64,000 nt of DNA. Source: Symsagittifera roscoffensis. Taxonomy: Eukaryota > Xenacoelomorpha > Acoela > Convolutidae. The notes below the pieces were generated by a model. That model saw only the letters and a program-made list of their open reading frames with translations. It had not been told where the DNA came from and ran no database searches. Position 1 is the first letter of the stretch. Each line of letters starts with the position of its first letter. The stretch spans positions 40,093,331 to 40,157,330 of the forward strand of contig NC_087069.1 in the NCBI RefSeq assembly GCF_963678635.1, in the 5' to 3' direction. Positions 54,030 to 63,496 of the stretch are shown here, in pieces. Both the position numbers and the translations under genes were made by a program.

Positions 54030-54415
54030 CAAATCAACGACGATGATAGTCCAACGTTGCACATAAAGTCGGCGCTGAAGCAGAGCGTCGCCTCCAATCC
54101 TGCTTCAATTTCTTCGGGCTCAAAATCATAGTTTTTCGACTTGTCTCCGAGCAAAATCCGAATGCATACAGAAGCTGCATAAACTGCGTCAGAAAGAATA
54201 ATCATAGCTACTATTTTACGACTGGTTGTATTAAGTTTTTTGAGGTAAAATGGGGGAAATATTAGGAAAGGCGATGATAGTAGAACTATGAAAGCAAGGG
54301 TTGTGTAACCATATTTTTTCATTTCGGCGATCGTTCCCGAGTTGAAGTTTGTGTTATCGTCAATAGATCGATTGTAAAAAGTTCCGGGATAACAATATAT
54401 AACTTCTTCCGACAT
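54030..54415 (-). CDS. Seven-transmembrane receptor gene 2, exon 1 (N-terminus, TM1 to TM3)
   Basis: ATG at 54413-54415. The N-terminus shares the Cys-Tyr-Pro-Gly-Thr-Phe-Tyr-Asn motif, with an Asn-Arg-Ser sequon. TM1 (YTTLAFIVLLSSPFLIFPPF), TM2 (KIVAMIILSDAVYAASVCI), an acidic loop and TM3 start (LCFSADFMCNVGLSSSLI) follow. A read-through past the donor would add a short hydrophobic tail and stop, so the 150-codon unspliced frame is not the product. The shared extracellular N-terminal motif suggests a common ligand class (inference). Confidence 0.87.
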
Positions 54416-57343
54416 TTGAGAAAAAAATTAAATAACGAATTTTCGTCAACAAAAGTGAAAAGTTTTTTATTGTTATTTATATGATCATTATTTGGAAAAG
54501 TTTCAGGGACAAAGTTTTTTTTATAGGTAGCAAACAATCTAAATTTATGGCCTCTGCAAGTTTCGTTTGTTCCTTGATTTGTAATTTAGATTCTAACTTT
54601 TTGATCGTAAATTCCGACAGAATTTCAGATTTTGACAGAAAAACAATCTCGACAGCTGAAACCAGGAAGCTCTGCCAATCAGGATGACTGACTTAATAAT
54701 TGCTAGAGATTTTTACAATGTGTAGAATTGAAGAATTTGGCAGCTATTCGATCAAACAAATACAAACCCAATTACAAATTGAAACCTGTCGCAATGCTTG
54801 CCATCACATGATGATGAAAAATTGATACTTCAATGATGGTGAGATGAACCAACAAATAACAACAAGAACAAATATACAAGGTCATGTTCAACAAGCCTAA
54901 ACAGCGAAAAATTCGATCGTGTTATCACGAAAGTCTCAATTGTTATATATTGTTATATACGCTGATATTTTTATGCTCACAAAGAATGTTATCGAAATAC
55001 CAGTTTTAAAATGGGGGTCAAATACGTCACAAAACTCCTCCTCGAAGTTGAACCTTTCGATGCTGATTGAATCATAGCAGTGTAATATCATCAAACAGGG
55101 ATCAACCAAGTTTAAGTGGTGAGATTGTGAAGCTTGCTGAAAAGTTACTGATGATAACAGGAAAGCATTGGAGAAAAAACCAATGCCGCTTCATTGAACC
55201 AAACCAAGATAGAGAGAGAGAGAGAGAGCTCTAATGAAATGAACTTGTTCCGCCCGGGTCGAGTTCCTCCCAAACATAGGCCCATACTTTGGAAGTCGCA
55301 CCGCGTCGCACCACCAGGGACCCAAATTGCAAAGTCGCGTGCGTTTGAAATTCTGGAATGTGTGGACATAAAGTCGCAAATGTCGCGATGTGGGTATAGC
55401 TAATGGAACCACTGCGGGAATATTGTCATTCGATCGCCCTATAAATAAACCAATTTCCGGTGTTTAATTAAGAAATAATTCATTCAGGCGAAGGAGAGAG
55501 TGCTGTGTTTGGAGAGAGTCTTCTAAATGGGCTTTCACACAACGCTCCAAAAGGATCATTTTTTATTCCTTTCTTTCCCGAGTCGAAATTATGACTTTAT
55601 GTTTCGGTCACAGAGGACAAACCAGATATTATAGTTTGAGCAGTAATTCATTGTCGCACGGAACTTCTAGCCGAACACATAATCTAACCCGGAAGTCAGT
55701 CACAAATTAGCAGCATAGTCGAACTCAACGTCAAAAAACAAACTCGAACAAAGTTTAACCAAAAATTCGATTTTTAGTCAGATTTTTCCTTGCAAAGCTG
55801 TAGCACAGATTTAAAATTAAAATCTATTATACATGCATATTCAATTTACAATTAGCTATAACAGCACATTTGCCGATCTTTTACAGGACCACCATGAGAA
55901 GCCTGCACAGGTTTCCAAAGTCAAAAATCAGCAATTGTTTTTTATTGGTAAGCGACAGAACGAACAGGTAATTCCATAAATAAACCAAAACAAACTTCAA
56001 TAAGCACAAAACTAATCGCAAATATATCAGGGCGAAGCCTTGAATCTTCAGACTATACTTTGGGGCCAATTAAAAATTGTTTGATGATGATTTCTGATCC
56101 AACTAAACCATCTCATCTCAAAAACTGATGATGCTTTCTTAACGAGCTGAACCATCGCATCTCAAATATTGATGAGTGACTCAACTGCCATTTCCCCTGA
56201 ACTGCCATTTTAAACCCATTTCAGACCACTTCAAACCTTAAATGGCTTTAGATGATTGTATTATGCAATCCAATCCCAAAAAATCATCCAATCATCAGAT
56301 AAAAATAAATAAAGATTTGACATCCGCACAGTTAACCAATGTTTTCAAATTCGTTTGTAGATTCCGCTGACAGTTGGATAAATCCTTGCTTTCAAATTGC
56401 GCGTTGCTATAGACAATAAATCCACCTCTAGCTTTTAATTGATCGTATTCAAGTTCATAAACAAAAATACGGAATCCACTTACAATTCGCGGAATCCGCT
56501 TACATTTGCGGATTTCACTTGTATTTTGCGGAATCTACTTACAGTTGCGGAATTCAGAACAACTAGCTATATTTGCTCTTTGCGGAATCTGCAACAACAC
56601 AAATGTTCCGGCAAAGTTTTCGTTACAGGTATTTGTACGCGGAATCCACTGAAATTTTGTTAGTGGAATCCACTTACATTTTGGAACGTATTTAAAGACT
56701 TGGAACATACAGACACAAAACTGTGCGCCTATCCAGTGCACAGTTTGGCCTCGTAATGATTACAATGGCAATATAATCGATTTCGTGGTCTCAACTTTAC
56801 ATCTGTAATGGATGATACTGGATTATTTTGTCTCGGGAATCCATTATAATCGATTAGAATCCATGGGCGCTCGGTGCGGGAAGGCTAGTGCACGAACCCT
56901 GATAACTCGCTTTGCTCAATGAGAGGCAATGGTCGCCCCAATAATAAAAACTTGTTATTTTTTTCTTCAATTTTTGATTTTTTTCTTTTTCGAAATTTTT
57001 CTTGATACTCAATTAAAATGAACTTCAGTCGGTCAATTGATTGCGTGCTCTAAACACATAAACCATCTATCTACTTGCATTTGTTGACGTCTTTTTATAG
57101 CGTCTTAGTTTTTGCTTGGGGAAGATAGCTAACTTGATCCGAAGTTCGAATTATTCAAAATCAATGGCATCCTCAGGTTTTTTTGACAGAATTTACAAAA
57201 TAAACACTAAATTTTTTCTTAGCCTTTCAAAAGTTATGTGCACAACGCCAAATTAATTATCAAATATGAAAGTTAAAAATATTTATTGATATAACAGATG
57301 CAATCATTAATTCTTGATAAATTTACCACCTTCTGATGGTATC
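54416..57343. other. Intergenic DNA: GC-richer patch, (AG)n, and a GCGGAATCC tandem repeat
   Basis: About 55190-55450 is unusually GC-rich for the window, starts with an (AG)n run at 55210-55229 and ends with CCCTATAAATAAACC; its short ORFs overlap in several frames and none is supported. At 56465-56690 about seven copies of a GCGGAATCCACTTACA-like unit occur at irregular 22-45 bp spacing. A GGGCGAAGCCTTGAAT fragment near 56030 matches the hairpin part of the dispersed ~550 bp repeat. Confidence 0.45.
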
Positions 57344-57547
57344 TGTCATAGTATCTAAATTTAGTTCATGTTTCAATTCGAGTTGTGTTATCTATTTTAA
57401 TCATCTGTCTGGCGCTAACCGGTATTTAACCTTCGGAGTGTCTGTCACCTTCGGATGACAGCTATGCTATTGTCTCCGACTAACTTTATGAAATACGGTT
57501 GCTTAACAAACGGAATTTAATTAACACTTCGAAACCGTCTTTTCACA
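57344..57547 (+). repeat. 5' LTR (204 bp)
   Basis: Starts TGTCATAG and ends TTTCACA. No difference from the 3' LTR was found by eye over 204 bases. It contains a small perfect hairpin CTGTCA..TGACAG (57442-57461) and two CCTTCGGA words. A duplicated CTTCGGA..CTTCGGA region may act in RNA structure or transcription. Confidence 0.92.
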
Positions 57548-60500
57548 TGGCGCAGCCAACAGGCCAAAGTGGGGGGAAAAACCCACTGGGAATTACATCG
57601 TTTTGGCCCTCGACGTTTGCAGAACCACCAATGCTATGGGAGTTTTGGTTCAATCGATTTCAATGGGGGATGGTGGCAAAACACAGTTTAAATCCTAGGA
57701 ATTTCTATTATGCCAGTACGTTAACTGCAGCGCAGATTACAGATTTACCAGAGGAGGTAGACGGGAAGAATCGCCTAGCTTCGGAACAAGTGCTTATCTC
57801 CAACTTGTACTTGTGCCTGGGGGAGAAAGGACAGGATGAGCTGCATAAGAGAAAACCACATCTGGACTTATCTGCAACAAGGTATTCTCGAGTTGTGGAT
57901 ACCATTGAAACCGAATTTAGAAAGGAACGAAACGAAACGTACGAGACATTCCAACTCTTGGCACGGAAGCAACAAATAGGAGAATCGCTAGAACAGTTCC
58001 ACTCAGTGTTGAGCGGGTTGGCCGCTAGATGTAATTTTGGAGCATTGGAGACCAGGATTTTGCGGGATGTGTTCATCGTCAACATGAACAATAGGGAGGC
58101 CCAAAACGAGTTATGCCGCTCGACGAAGACGCCAGAGGAGGTGTACCGTATTGCACTGTCATACGAACGCGGATATAAATATGCAAAGTCATACGGATCG
58201 ATAACCGGGGGAGGAACCAGTGGAACTACCGGTGGAGCTGGAGCATTCCAAATCAAGACGGAACCAGTGGGGGCCATTCGAGGAGGTTACAGAAACAACA
58301 GATCGCGGGGCCGTGGATCATTCAGGGGGCGAGCAGGAATGAGAGGGGGTGGTCTCAGAAGATGCTATAACTGTGACCAACCAAATTTTACTCCGGAACA
58401 TCTCACAACGTGTCCAGCGAAAAATGCAACGTGCAATTTCTGCAGAAAGACGGGGCACTACGAGAGGACTTGTAGGGGGAAGCGAAATAATCAGGGAAGA
58501 CCGGCAGTGGGACTGATCCAAAATCAGGAAGAGATGGAAACTACCGAGATAGGTGAAGCGGAGGATACATATTCTCAGCATGAGAATTCCGTCGGTTGGG
58601 TCAATACACCGGCCAAGAAGCAGCGATCGTGGGACTCGGATAGCTCAGGAGATTATGTCGTCATGGCAATCAGATCTCGGACGGAAACCGAGCTCAAAGT
58701 GGCCGGTGCACGACTGCCGATTAAAGTAAATGGAAAACAAACGAACGTTTGGATAGACAGTGGATCACCGATTTCGATATTCACTATTGGAGAATTAAAA
58801 CGAACGTTGGGTACCGCAGGCGTCAAGGTGAAGGCACCAGCACCGGAGGACGAGGAGTTCAGGGATTACGGAAACAACCCCCTACGACTACTAGGAACGA
58901 TGGACGTACTGCTGGAAACGAACGGATGGGTGACCAACGCAAACATCAGAGTGATTGGAGGAAGCAGACCATCAATTATTGGAAGAGACCTAATGCCAAA
59001 TCTTGGATTACAGATTGTGCAGAAGGCACCGGAGGGAAATGTGATGTCGGTAAAGAGCGACCAAGCCACAGCTGAAGCGACGGACGTGGAGGACTCACTA
59101 GACAACTGGCAGATCTATTTCAGTAAGCAGTTTGAAAACCTTTTTAACAGAGTCGGGAAAATTAAGAATTATAAGGTACACGCGGATTTTTTTGCAAAAT
59201 TAACACCAATTCAACAGAAAGGACGTAGGGTGCCAATCACATTGCAAGAAAAGGTTGATAAGGAAATTGATAAACTTTTGCGACAAGGACACATTGAAAA
59301 ACTGACTGAATGCTCGGATAAATATTTTGTTTCTCCGATTGTAATAACGGTGAAAAAGGACGGATCGGTAAAATTAGCGCTAGAATCACGGGAGTTGAAC
59401 AAGCAAGTCCACAAAAACAAATACCAAATGCCAAATATTGAGGAACTTATGGATACGGTAGGACAAACGATAAGCGAACGGAAACCAGGGGATGTATACT
59501 TTTCTACTATGGATCTTACGTACGCGTACGGTCAATTACCACTTAGTCCGGAAACGAGCGTTCAATGCAATTTTTCGCTAGTGGGAGGAAAATCAACGGG
59601 TACGTATCGATTTCGTACGGGGTTCTACGGTCTAACTACCATGCCGGCGGAATTTCAACGAGTAATGGATACGATTCTTTCGGAATTTCCGCAGGCACAT
59701 GCATTTATTGATGACATATTGGTGGTCACCAAAGGCACGGAGATCGAGCATATCTCAACAGTCGAGAAAATTTTGCGGAAGCTGGATCGCGAGAATATGT
59801 CACTTAAACTCACAAAATGCCAATTTGCGCGGGGGGAATGTGAGTGGTTGGGGCACAAAATCACCCGTACGGGGATAACACCGCTTGTCCGAAAAACGGA
59901 ACCGATCGAATCGCTGAAAGCGCCAAAAACGGTGTCACAACTTAAATCATTCATGGGCTCCATTCACAGCTTGCACAAATATCTTCCGGCGCTCGCGGAA
60001 TCATCAGCGTCACTACGCCCATTATTAAGCCGGAAAAACGATTACATCTGGAGCGAGAAATGTCAAATATCATTCGAGAGTCTGAAAAAGCAAGTGGCCA
60101 ATATAGTAGAACTTCGGCATTTTGATATACACCGGGACACAAGAATTGTATGTGACGCTAGTCATAATGGGCTCGGAGCGGTTCTTGAGCAACTAAATGC
60201 CGACGGTTGGCGGCCGATATCATTCGCATCCCGGTATCTAAACGCAGCGGAGAAGAATTACTCAACGAATGAATTGGAAATGTTAGCAGTTGTGTGGGGG
60301 GCCGAATATTTCCGCAATTATGTACTGGGAAGGAAATTTTTAATAGTTACGGATCACAAGGCACTAGTGTCATTGCTAAATGGGAACAATAAAAAGAACA
60401 AAACAATGTTCAGCAGATTAACAAGATGGTTAGATCGCCTTATACCGTTCGATTTTCAAGTGGAACATAAACCCGGAGCAAAAATAGGACTCGCGGATTA

Positions 60501-63015
60501 TCTCTCAAGGCACCCGAGCTTAGACCCTCAACTAATTAGCACCTACGATAGTATGTTTACGGTGGCGAAAATTAGTAGAATTAGATCCGCCCTCGGATTT
60601 AGAAATAGAACTTTCTCCAAAAATAGACTCGAGTCTCCATCGGTTACTAAAAATAAACGCGTTTGTAATATATCGAATAGAAAACGACCGGTAGAGGGCG
60701 AGCGATCATGCGACGGAAAATGGACCAATCACAGAGCAACGAATTGCATTTCCGGCAGGTCAATTGAGTTTAGCGAAAATTCAGTTGGGACTATTATTGA
60801 AGCTAACGTTGGTTACTCTAAATCTTTAAATTCATTAATAAACAATAACAATTCAAGCAATTTAATCATGGAAAGGAAGATCAAGAAATTATTGGAACGA
60901 CACCCTAGCATTAGCAGTAGTGATGAAATTGAGGAGATTGACGTAGATATACAGGCGATAACAACAGAAGTCCGGAGCACTAAAACAAACACCATCATTT
61001 CTATTCCGTCGGTTTACCCTGGTGAAAGTTATCCGCCGGTTAATCCGGAAAACAAAGTTATGTCTATTATTCCAAGAAATTGTAAAATAGTCAGTAAACA
61101 TTCCGCTCTTCCCGAATTATTTAATCTTCGATTTATAGAATCGCAATATCAATCTGATCCACAGTTACAAGCCATTATCGAGTTAATTAAATGTAAAGAC
61201 CCTCAGTTACACTCGAAGATTGAAGCAATGAGTAAGTACTTTGCACAGTATACTCAGGATTTCCACGTAAGAGACGGATGCCTGTGGATGGACGAAAGGC
61301 TAGTGATTCCGAATACATTGCAGACGGCGGTGGTAAACAGACTTCATTACTATCACCACGGAAAATCCAGTATGATCGACGCGGCTAAGGACATCTGGTA
61401 CCCATACATGTTTCGTAGTTTAGCAACTATTGCTGGGAATTGTCCGGAATGCACATTAGCGGGTAAGAACTTGAAAAACATGTGTTCGAAGGATGATATA
61501 GGGAAAATACCTGAACCAAAAGAACCGAATGAATCAATCCAATTAGATTTTTGGGGACCCATTAACTATTTGAAGGAATCTAAGAAGTATGTTTTGGTGG
61601 CGGTGGACCGGTTTTCTCGATGGCCATCAGCTATGGTCTGTAGTTCGAACCGCTCGGATAAAATTATCAAATTTTTAACAATGTACATAACTGCCCATGG
61701 AGTTCCGCGCCAAATTAGAGTTGACCAGGGAACAAACTTTATGTCTAAGGAAGTTAAAACGTTCTGCAATGAGCAAGGAATTGAAATCCTCACTTCGCCA
61801 GTTAATGACCATAGGGCAACAGGATGTGTCGAGCGCACGATTGGTAGCATCAAAAATTCAGTGCTGACGTATGCACAAGAGGACAAGCCGGAACCCTTGG
61901 ATCGAATGGTGGAAAGAGCCCTCGGAGCCCTAAGATTTGTGAAAAATGCATCCCTTAAAATAACACCGTTCGAAGCGCACCACGGCCGGGAAGCCAATAC
62001 GGTTCTCAGAAACTTGACTAAAAAACCTACGTTACGAAATCTAAATTGGGAAAATGTAATACGATCGAAATATGAATGTTTAGATGAACGAGACCCGATT
62101 GCTCAAACGATGCCGAAGCCGATGGACACTAATTGGGGAACCCGATCGGATACTGAATACGACCGGAAAAACAGACGGGGACCGCTAAGATTAACCGATG
62201 AACAAGCAGCTAATCAGGACAATGAGCCCGGAATAACACGGTCATCAAACGACCCTGTGGAGATACCACCGGCAGTGGTCATGCAGAGGACCGGGGAGCG
62301 TAATATGAATAGGTATAGACTATTAAAATCCAAAATAGTTGATCAAACTGAACACACTATTAAAATGAGTAATGGTGCGGTGCTTAGGAAATCAGGAGTA
62401 GCGCTCAGGAAAGCGAAAATTCCGAAAAAGCGGATGCCGGGAGGAGAACTACCTGCACCACCAACGCCGTGGGATCTGAAACGTAAGCTACAACAGAGTG
62501 GAAGTCAGCCAGGAACCTCAAAAGGCACCAAGGGAAGTCATCACACCATCACGGGAAAGGGATCGAAATTCCAAATTTTGGAATCAGCAGAAAATTCAGA
62601 CTCCGAATCGGACGACTATTTACCGTTGAGCACATCCAAACGAGGGGCGAAACAAACAAGCGGTCAAGACAACAATGGGGAAGATGGACAAGGAACATCT
62701 AGTGGGGGACCAGTGCAACTAGAAGTCATCGGAGTTCGTACCAGCAATAAGGAGACGGAAAAGGAAGATACGTTGGCAGGCGGCGAAACAAGAATCGGGA
62801 ATGACCAGGGAAGAACGAATACCGAAGGACCCGAACCACAAGAAACGGAGCGCGAACCAGAGCAGATCACAGTAACCGGGGGAAAGAAACGGGGCCGGAA
62901 ACAACGACTTGTTTCCTATTCAAGCCAGGATTCGGCTAGCTCACTTGACGACACAAGCTCAAGACGGTCGGGCAGAAAACGGACAGCAGTGACCAAGATG
63001 GGGGGGGGGTCATGA
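57547..63015 (+). CDS. Gag-Pol polyprotein of the LTR retrotransposon (1822 aa)
   Basis: The first ATG is 57547-57549; the frame is open further upstream only into the LTR. The N-terminal ~230 residues form a helical Gag, then a Gly/Arg-rich stretch and two zinc knuckles (273-309; the second is a canonical CX2CX4HX4C, the first has wider spacing). The aspartic protease has DSG at 404-406. RT has FIDD at 720-723. RNase H has Asp870 and TNELEML. Integrase has a His-His-Cys-Cys head (from His1267) and Asp1334, Asp1393, Glu1429 (35 residues between the last two). About 200 low-complexity residues separate RNase H from integrase, and about 330 Ser/Gly/Arg-rich residues follow integrase. No stops or frameshifts are present. 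Confidence 0.95.
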   Translation: MAQPTGQSGGKNPLGITSFWPSTFAEPPMLWEFWFNRFQWGMVAKHSLNPRNFYYASTLTAAQITDLPEEVDGKNRLASEQVLISNLYLCLGEKGQDELHKRKPHLDLSATRYSRVVDTIETEFRKERNETYETFQLLARKQQIGESLEQFHSVLSGLAARCNFGALETRILRDVFIVNMNNREAQNELCRSTKTPEEVYRIALSYERGYKYAKSYGSITGGGTSGTTGGAGAFQIKTEPVGAIRGGYRNNRSRGRGSFRGRAGMRGGGLRRCYNCDQPNFTPEHLTTCPAKNATCNFCRKTGHYERTCRGKRNNQGRPAVGLIQNQEEMETTEIGEAEDTYSQHENSVGWVNTPAKKQRSWDSDSSGDYVVMAIRSRTETELKVAGARLPIKVNGKQTNVWIDSGSPISIFTIGELKRTLGTAGVKVKAPAPEDEEFRDYGNNPLRLLGTMDVLLETNGWVTNANIRVIGGSRPSIIGRDLMPNLGLQIVQKAPEGNVMSVKSDQATAEATDVEDSLDNWQIYFSKQFENLFNRVGKIKNYKVHADFFAKLTPIQQKGRRVPITLQEKVDKEIDKLLRQGHIEKLTECSDKYFVSPIVITVKKDGSVKLALESRELNKQVHKNKYQMPNIEELMDTVGQTISERKPGDVYFSTMDLTYAYGQLPLSPETSVQCNFSLVGGKSTGTYRFRTGFYGLTTMPAEFQRVMDTILSEFPQAHAFIDDILVVTKGTEIEHISTVEKILRKLDRENMSLKLTKCQFARGECEWLGHKITRTGITPLVRKTEPIESLKAPKTVSQLKSFMGSIHSLHKYLPALAESSASLRPLLSRKNDYIWSEKCQISFESLKKQVANIVELRHFDIHRDTRIVCDASHNGLGAVLEQLNADGWRPISFASRYLNAAEKNYSTNELEMLAVVWGAEYFRNYVLGRKFLIVTDHKALVSLLNGNNKKNKTMFSRLTRWLDRLIPFDFQVEHKPGAKIGLADYLSRHPSLDPQLISTYDSMFTVAKISRIRSALGFRNRTFSKNRLESPSVTKNKRVCNISNRKRPVEGERSCDGKWTNHRATNCISGRSIEFSENSVGTIIEANVGYSKSLNSLINNNNSSNLIMERKIKKLLERHPSISSSDEIEEIDVDIQAITTEVRSTKTNTIISIPSVYPGESYPPVNPENKVMSIIPRNCKIVSKHSALPELFNLRFIESQYQSDPQLQAIIELIKCKDPQLHSKIEAMSKYFAQYTQDFHVRDGCLWMDERLVIPNTLQTAVVNRLHYYHHGKSSMIDAAKDIWYPYMFRSLATIAGNCPECTLAGKNLKNMCSKDDIGKIPEPKEPNESIQLDFWGPINYLKESKKYVLVAVDRFSRWPSAMVCSSNRSDKIIKFLTMYITAHGVPRQIRVDQGTNFMSKEVKTFCNEQGIEILTSPVNDHRATGCVERTIGSIKNSVLTYAQEDKPEPLDRMVERALGALRFVKNASLKITPFEAHHGREANTVLRNLTKKPTLRNLNWENVIRSKYECLDERDPIAQTMPKPMDTNWGTRSDTEYDRKNRRGPLRLTDEQAANQDNEPGITRSSNDPVEIPPAVVMQRTGERNMNRYRLLKSKIVDQTEHTIKMSNGAVLRKSGVALRKAKIPKKRMPGGELPAPPTPWDLKRKLQQSGSQPGTSKGTKGSHHTITGKGSKFQILESAENSDSESDDYLPLSTSKRGAKQTSGQDNNGEDGQGTSSGGPVQLEVIGVRTSNKETEKEDTLAGGETRIGNDQGRTNTEGPEPQETEREPEQITVTGGKKRGRKQRLVSYSSQDSASSLDDTSSRRSGRKRTAVTKMGGGS
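57548..57565 (+). promoter_or_regulatory. Primer binding site
   Basis: TGGCGCAGCCAACAGGCC starts directly after the LTR. TGG pairs with the CCA end of a tRNA; the exact tRNA is not identified. It is also coding, as it lies just inside the gag start. Confidence 0.75.
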
Positions 63016-63281
63016 TTGACAACATTAGAAAAACGGACAAAGCCGGAACAGTCGAAGGAAAGGAATGAAGAAAAGAAAAAGGAAAAATTGAGTTCGAACA
63101 GTCTATAAAACTTTGCTAAGAAATGGGGAAGTCCAGGGAGAGGGCATGCTGCATAACAGCTAAAACTCAAGAATTTGTGTTCTAACAAAACTGTAGTTGA
63201 TTTGAAAAACTTTGTTATTAACCCTATTGTTTACTGCTAACATAGATACGTTGGATATTGGAATTGAGTATTATTTATTAC

Positions 63282-63292
63282 AAGGAGGGAAA
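63282..63292 (+). promoter_or_regulatory. Polypurine tract
   Basis: AAGGAGGGAAA directly before the TG of the 3' LTR, the primer for plus-strand synthesis. Confidence 0.85.
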
Positions 63293-63496
63293 TGTCATAG
63301 TATCTAAATTTAGTTCATGTTTCAATTCGAGTTGTGTTATCTATTTTAATCATCTGTCTGGCGCTAACCGGTATTTAACCTTCGGAGTGTCTGTCACCTT
63401 CGGATGACAGCTATGCTATTGTCTCCGACTAACTTTATGAAATACGGTTGCTTAACAAACGGAATTTAATTAACACTTCGAAACCGTCTTTTCACA
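63293..63496 (+). repeat. 3' LTR (204 bp)
   Basis: Same sequence as the 5' LTR throughout. Followed by TATC, the second target-site copy. Confidence 0.92.

Larger units (their letters stand above)
57344..63496 (+). mobile_element. Complete Ty3/gypsy-type LTR retrotransposon
   Basis: Identical 204 bp LTRs bound the element, TATC flanks both sides (57340-57343 and 63497-63500), the primer site abuts the 5' LTR, a purine tract abuts the 3' LTR, and one open gag-pol frame fills the space. The order PR, RT, RNase H, IN places it in Ty3/gypsy. The gag with two zinc knuckles and a single fused frame fits Mag-like elements, tentatively. It appears structurally able to move. Confidence 0.93.

Noticed and set aside
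55145-55450. Cluster of overlapping ORFs in a GC-rich patch
   Set aside because: Several frames are open at once simply because GC-richer DNA has fewer stops; no splice or domain support.
57499-57546. 16-codon upstream extension of the gag-pol frame
   Set aside because: It begins with TTG inside the LTR; the first ATG is at 57547.
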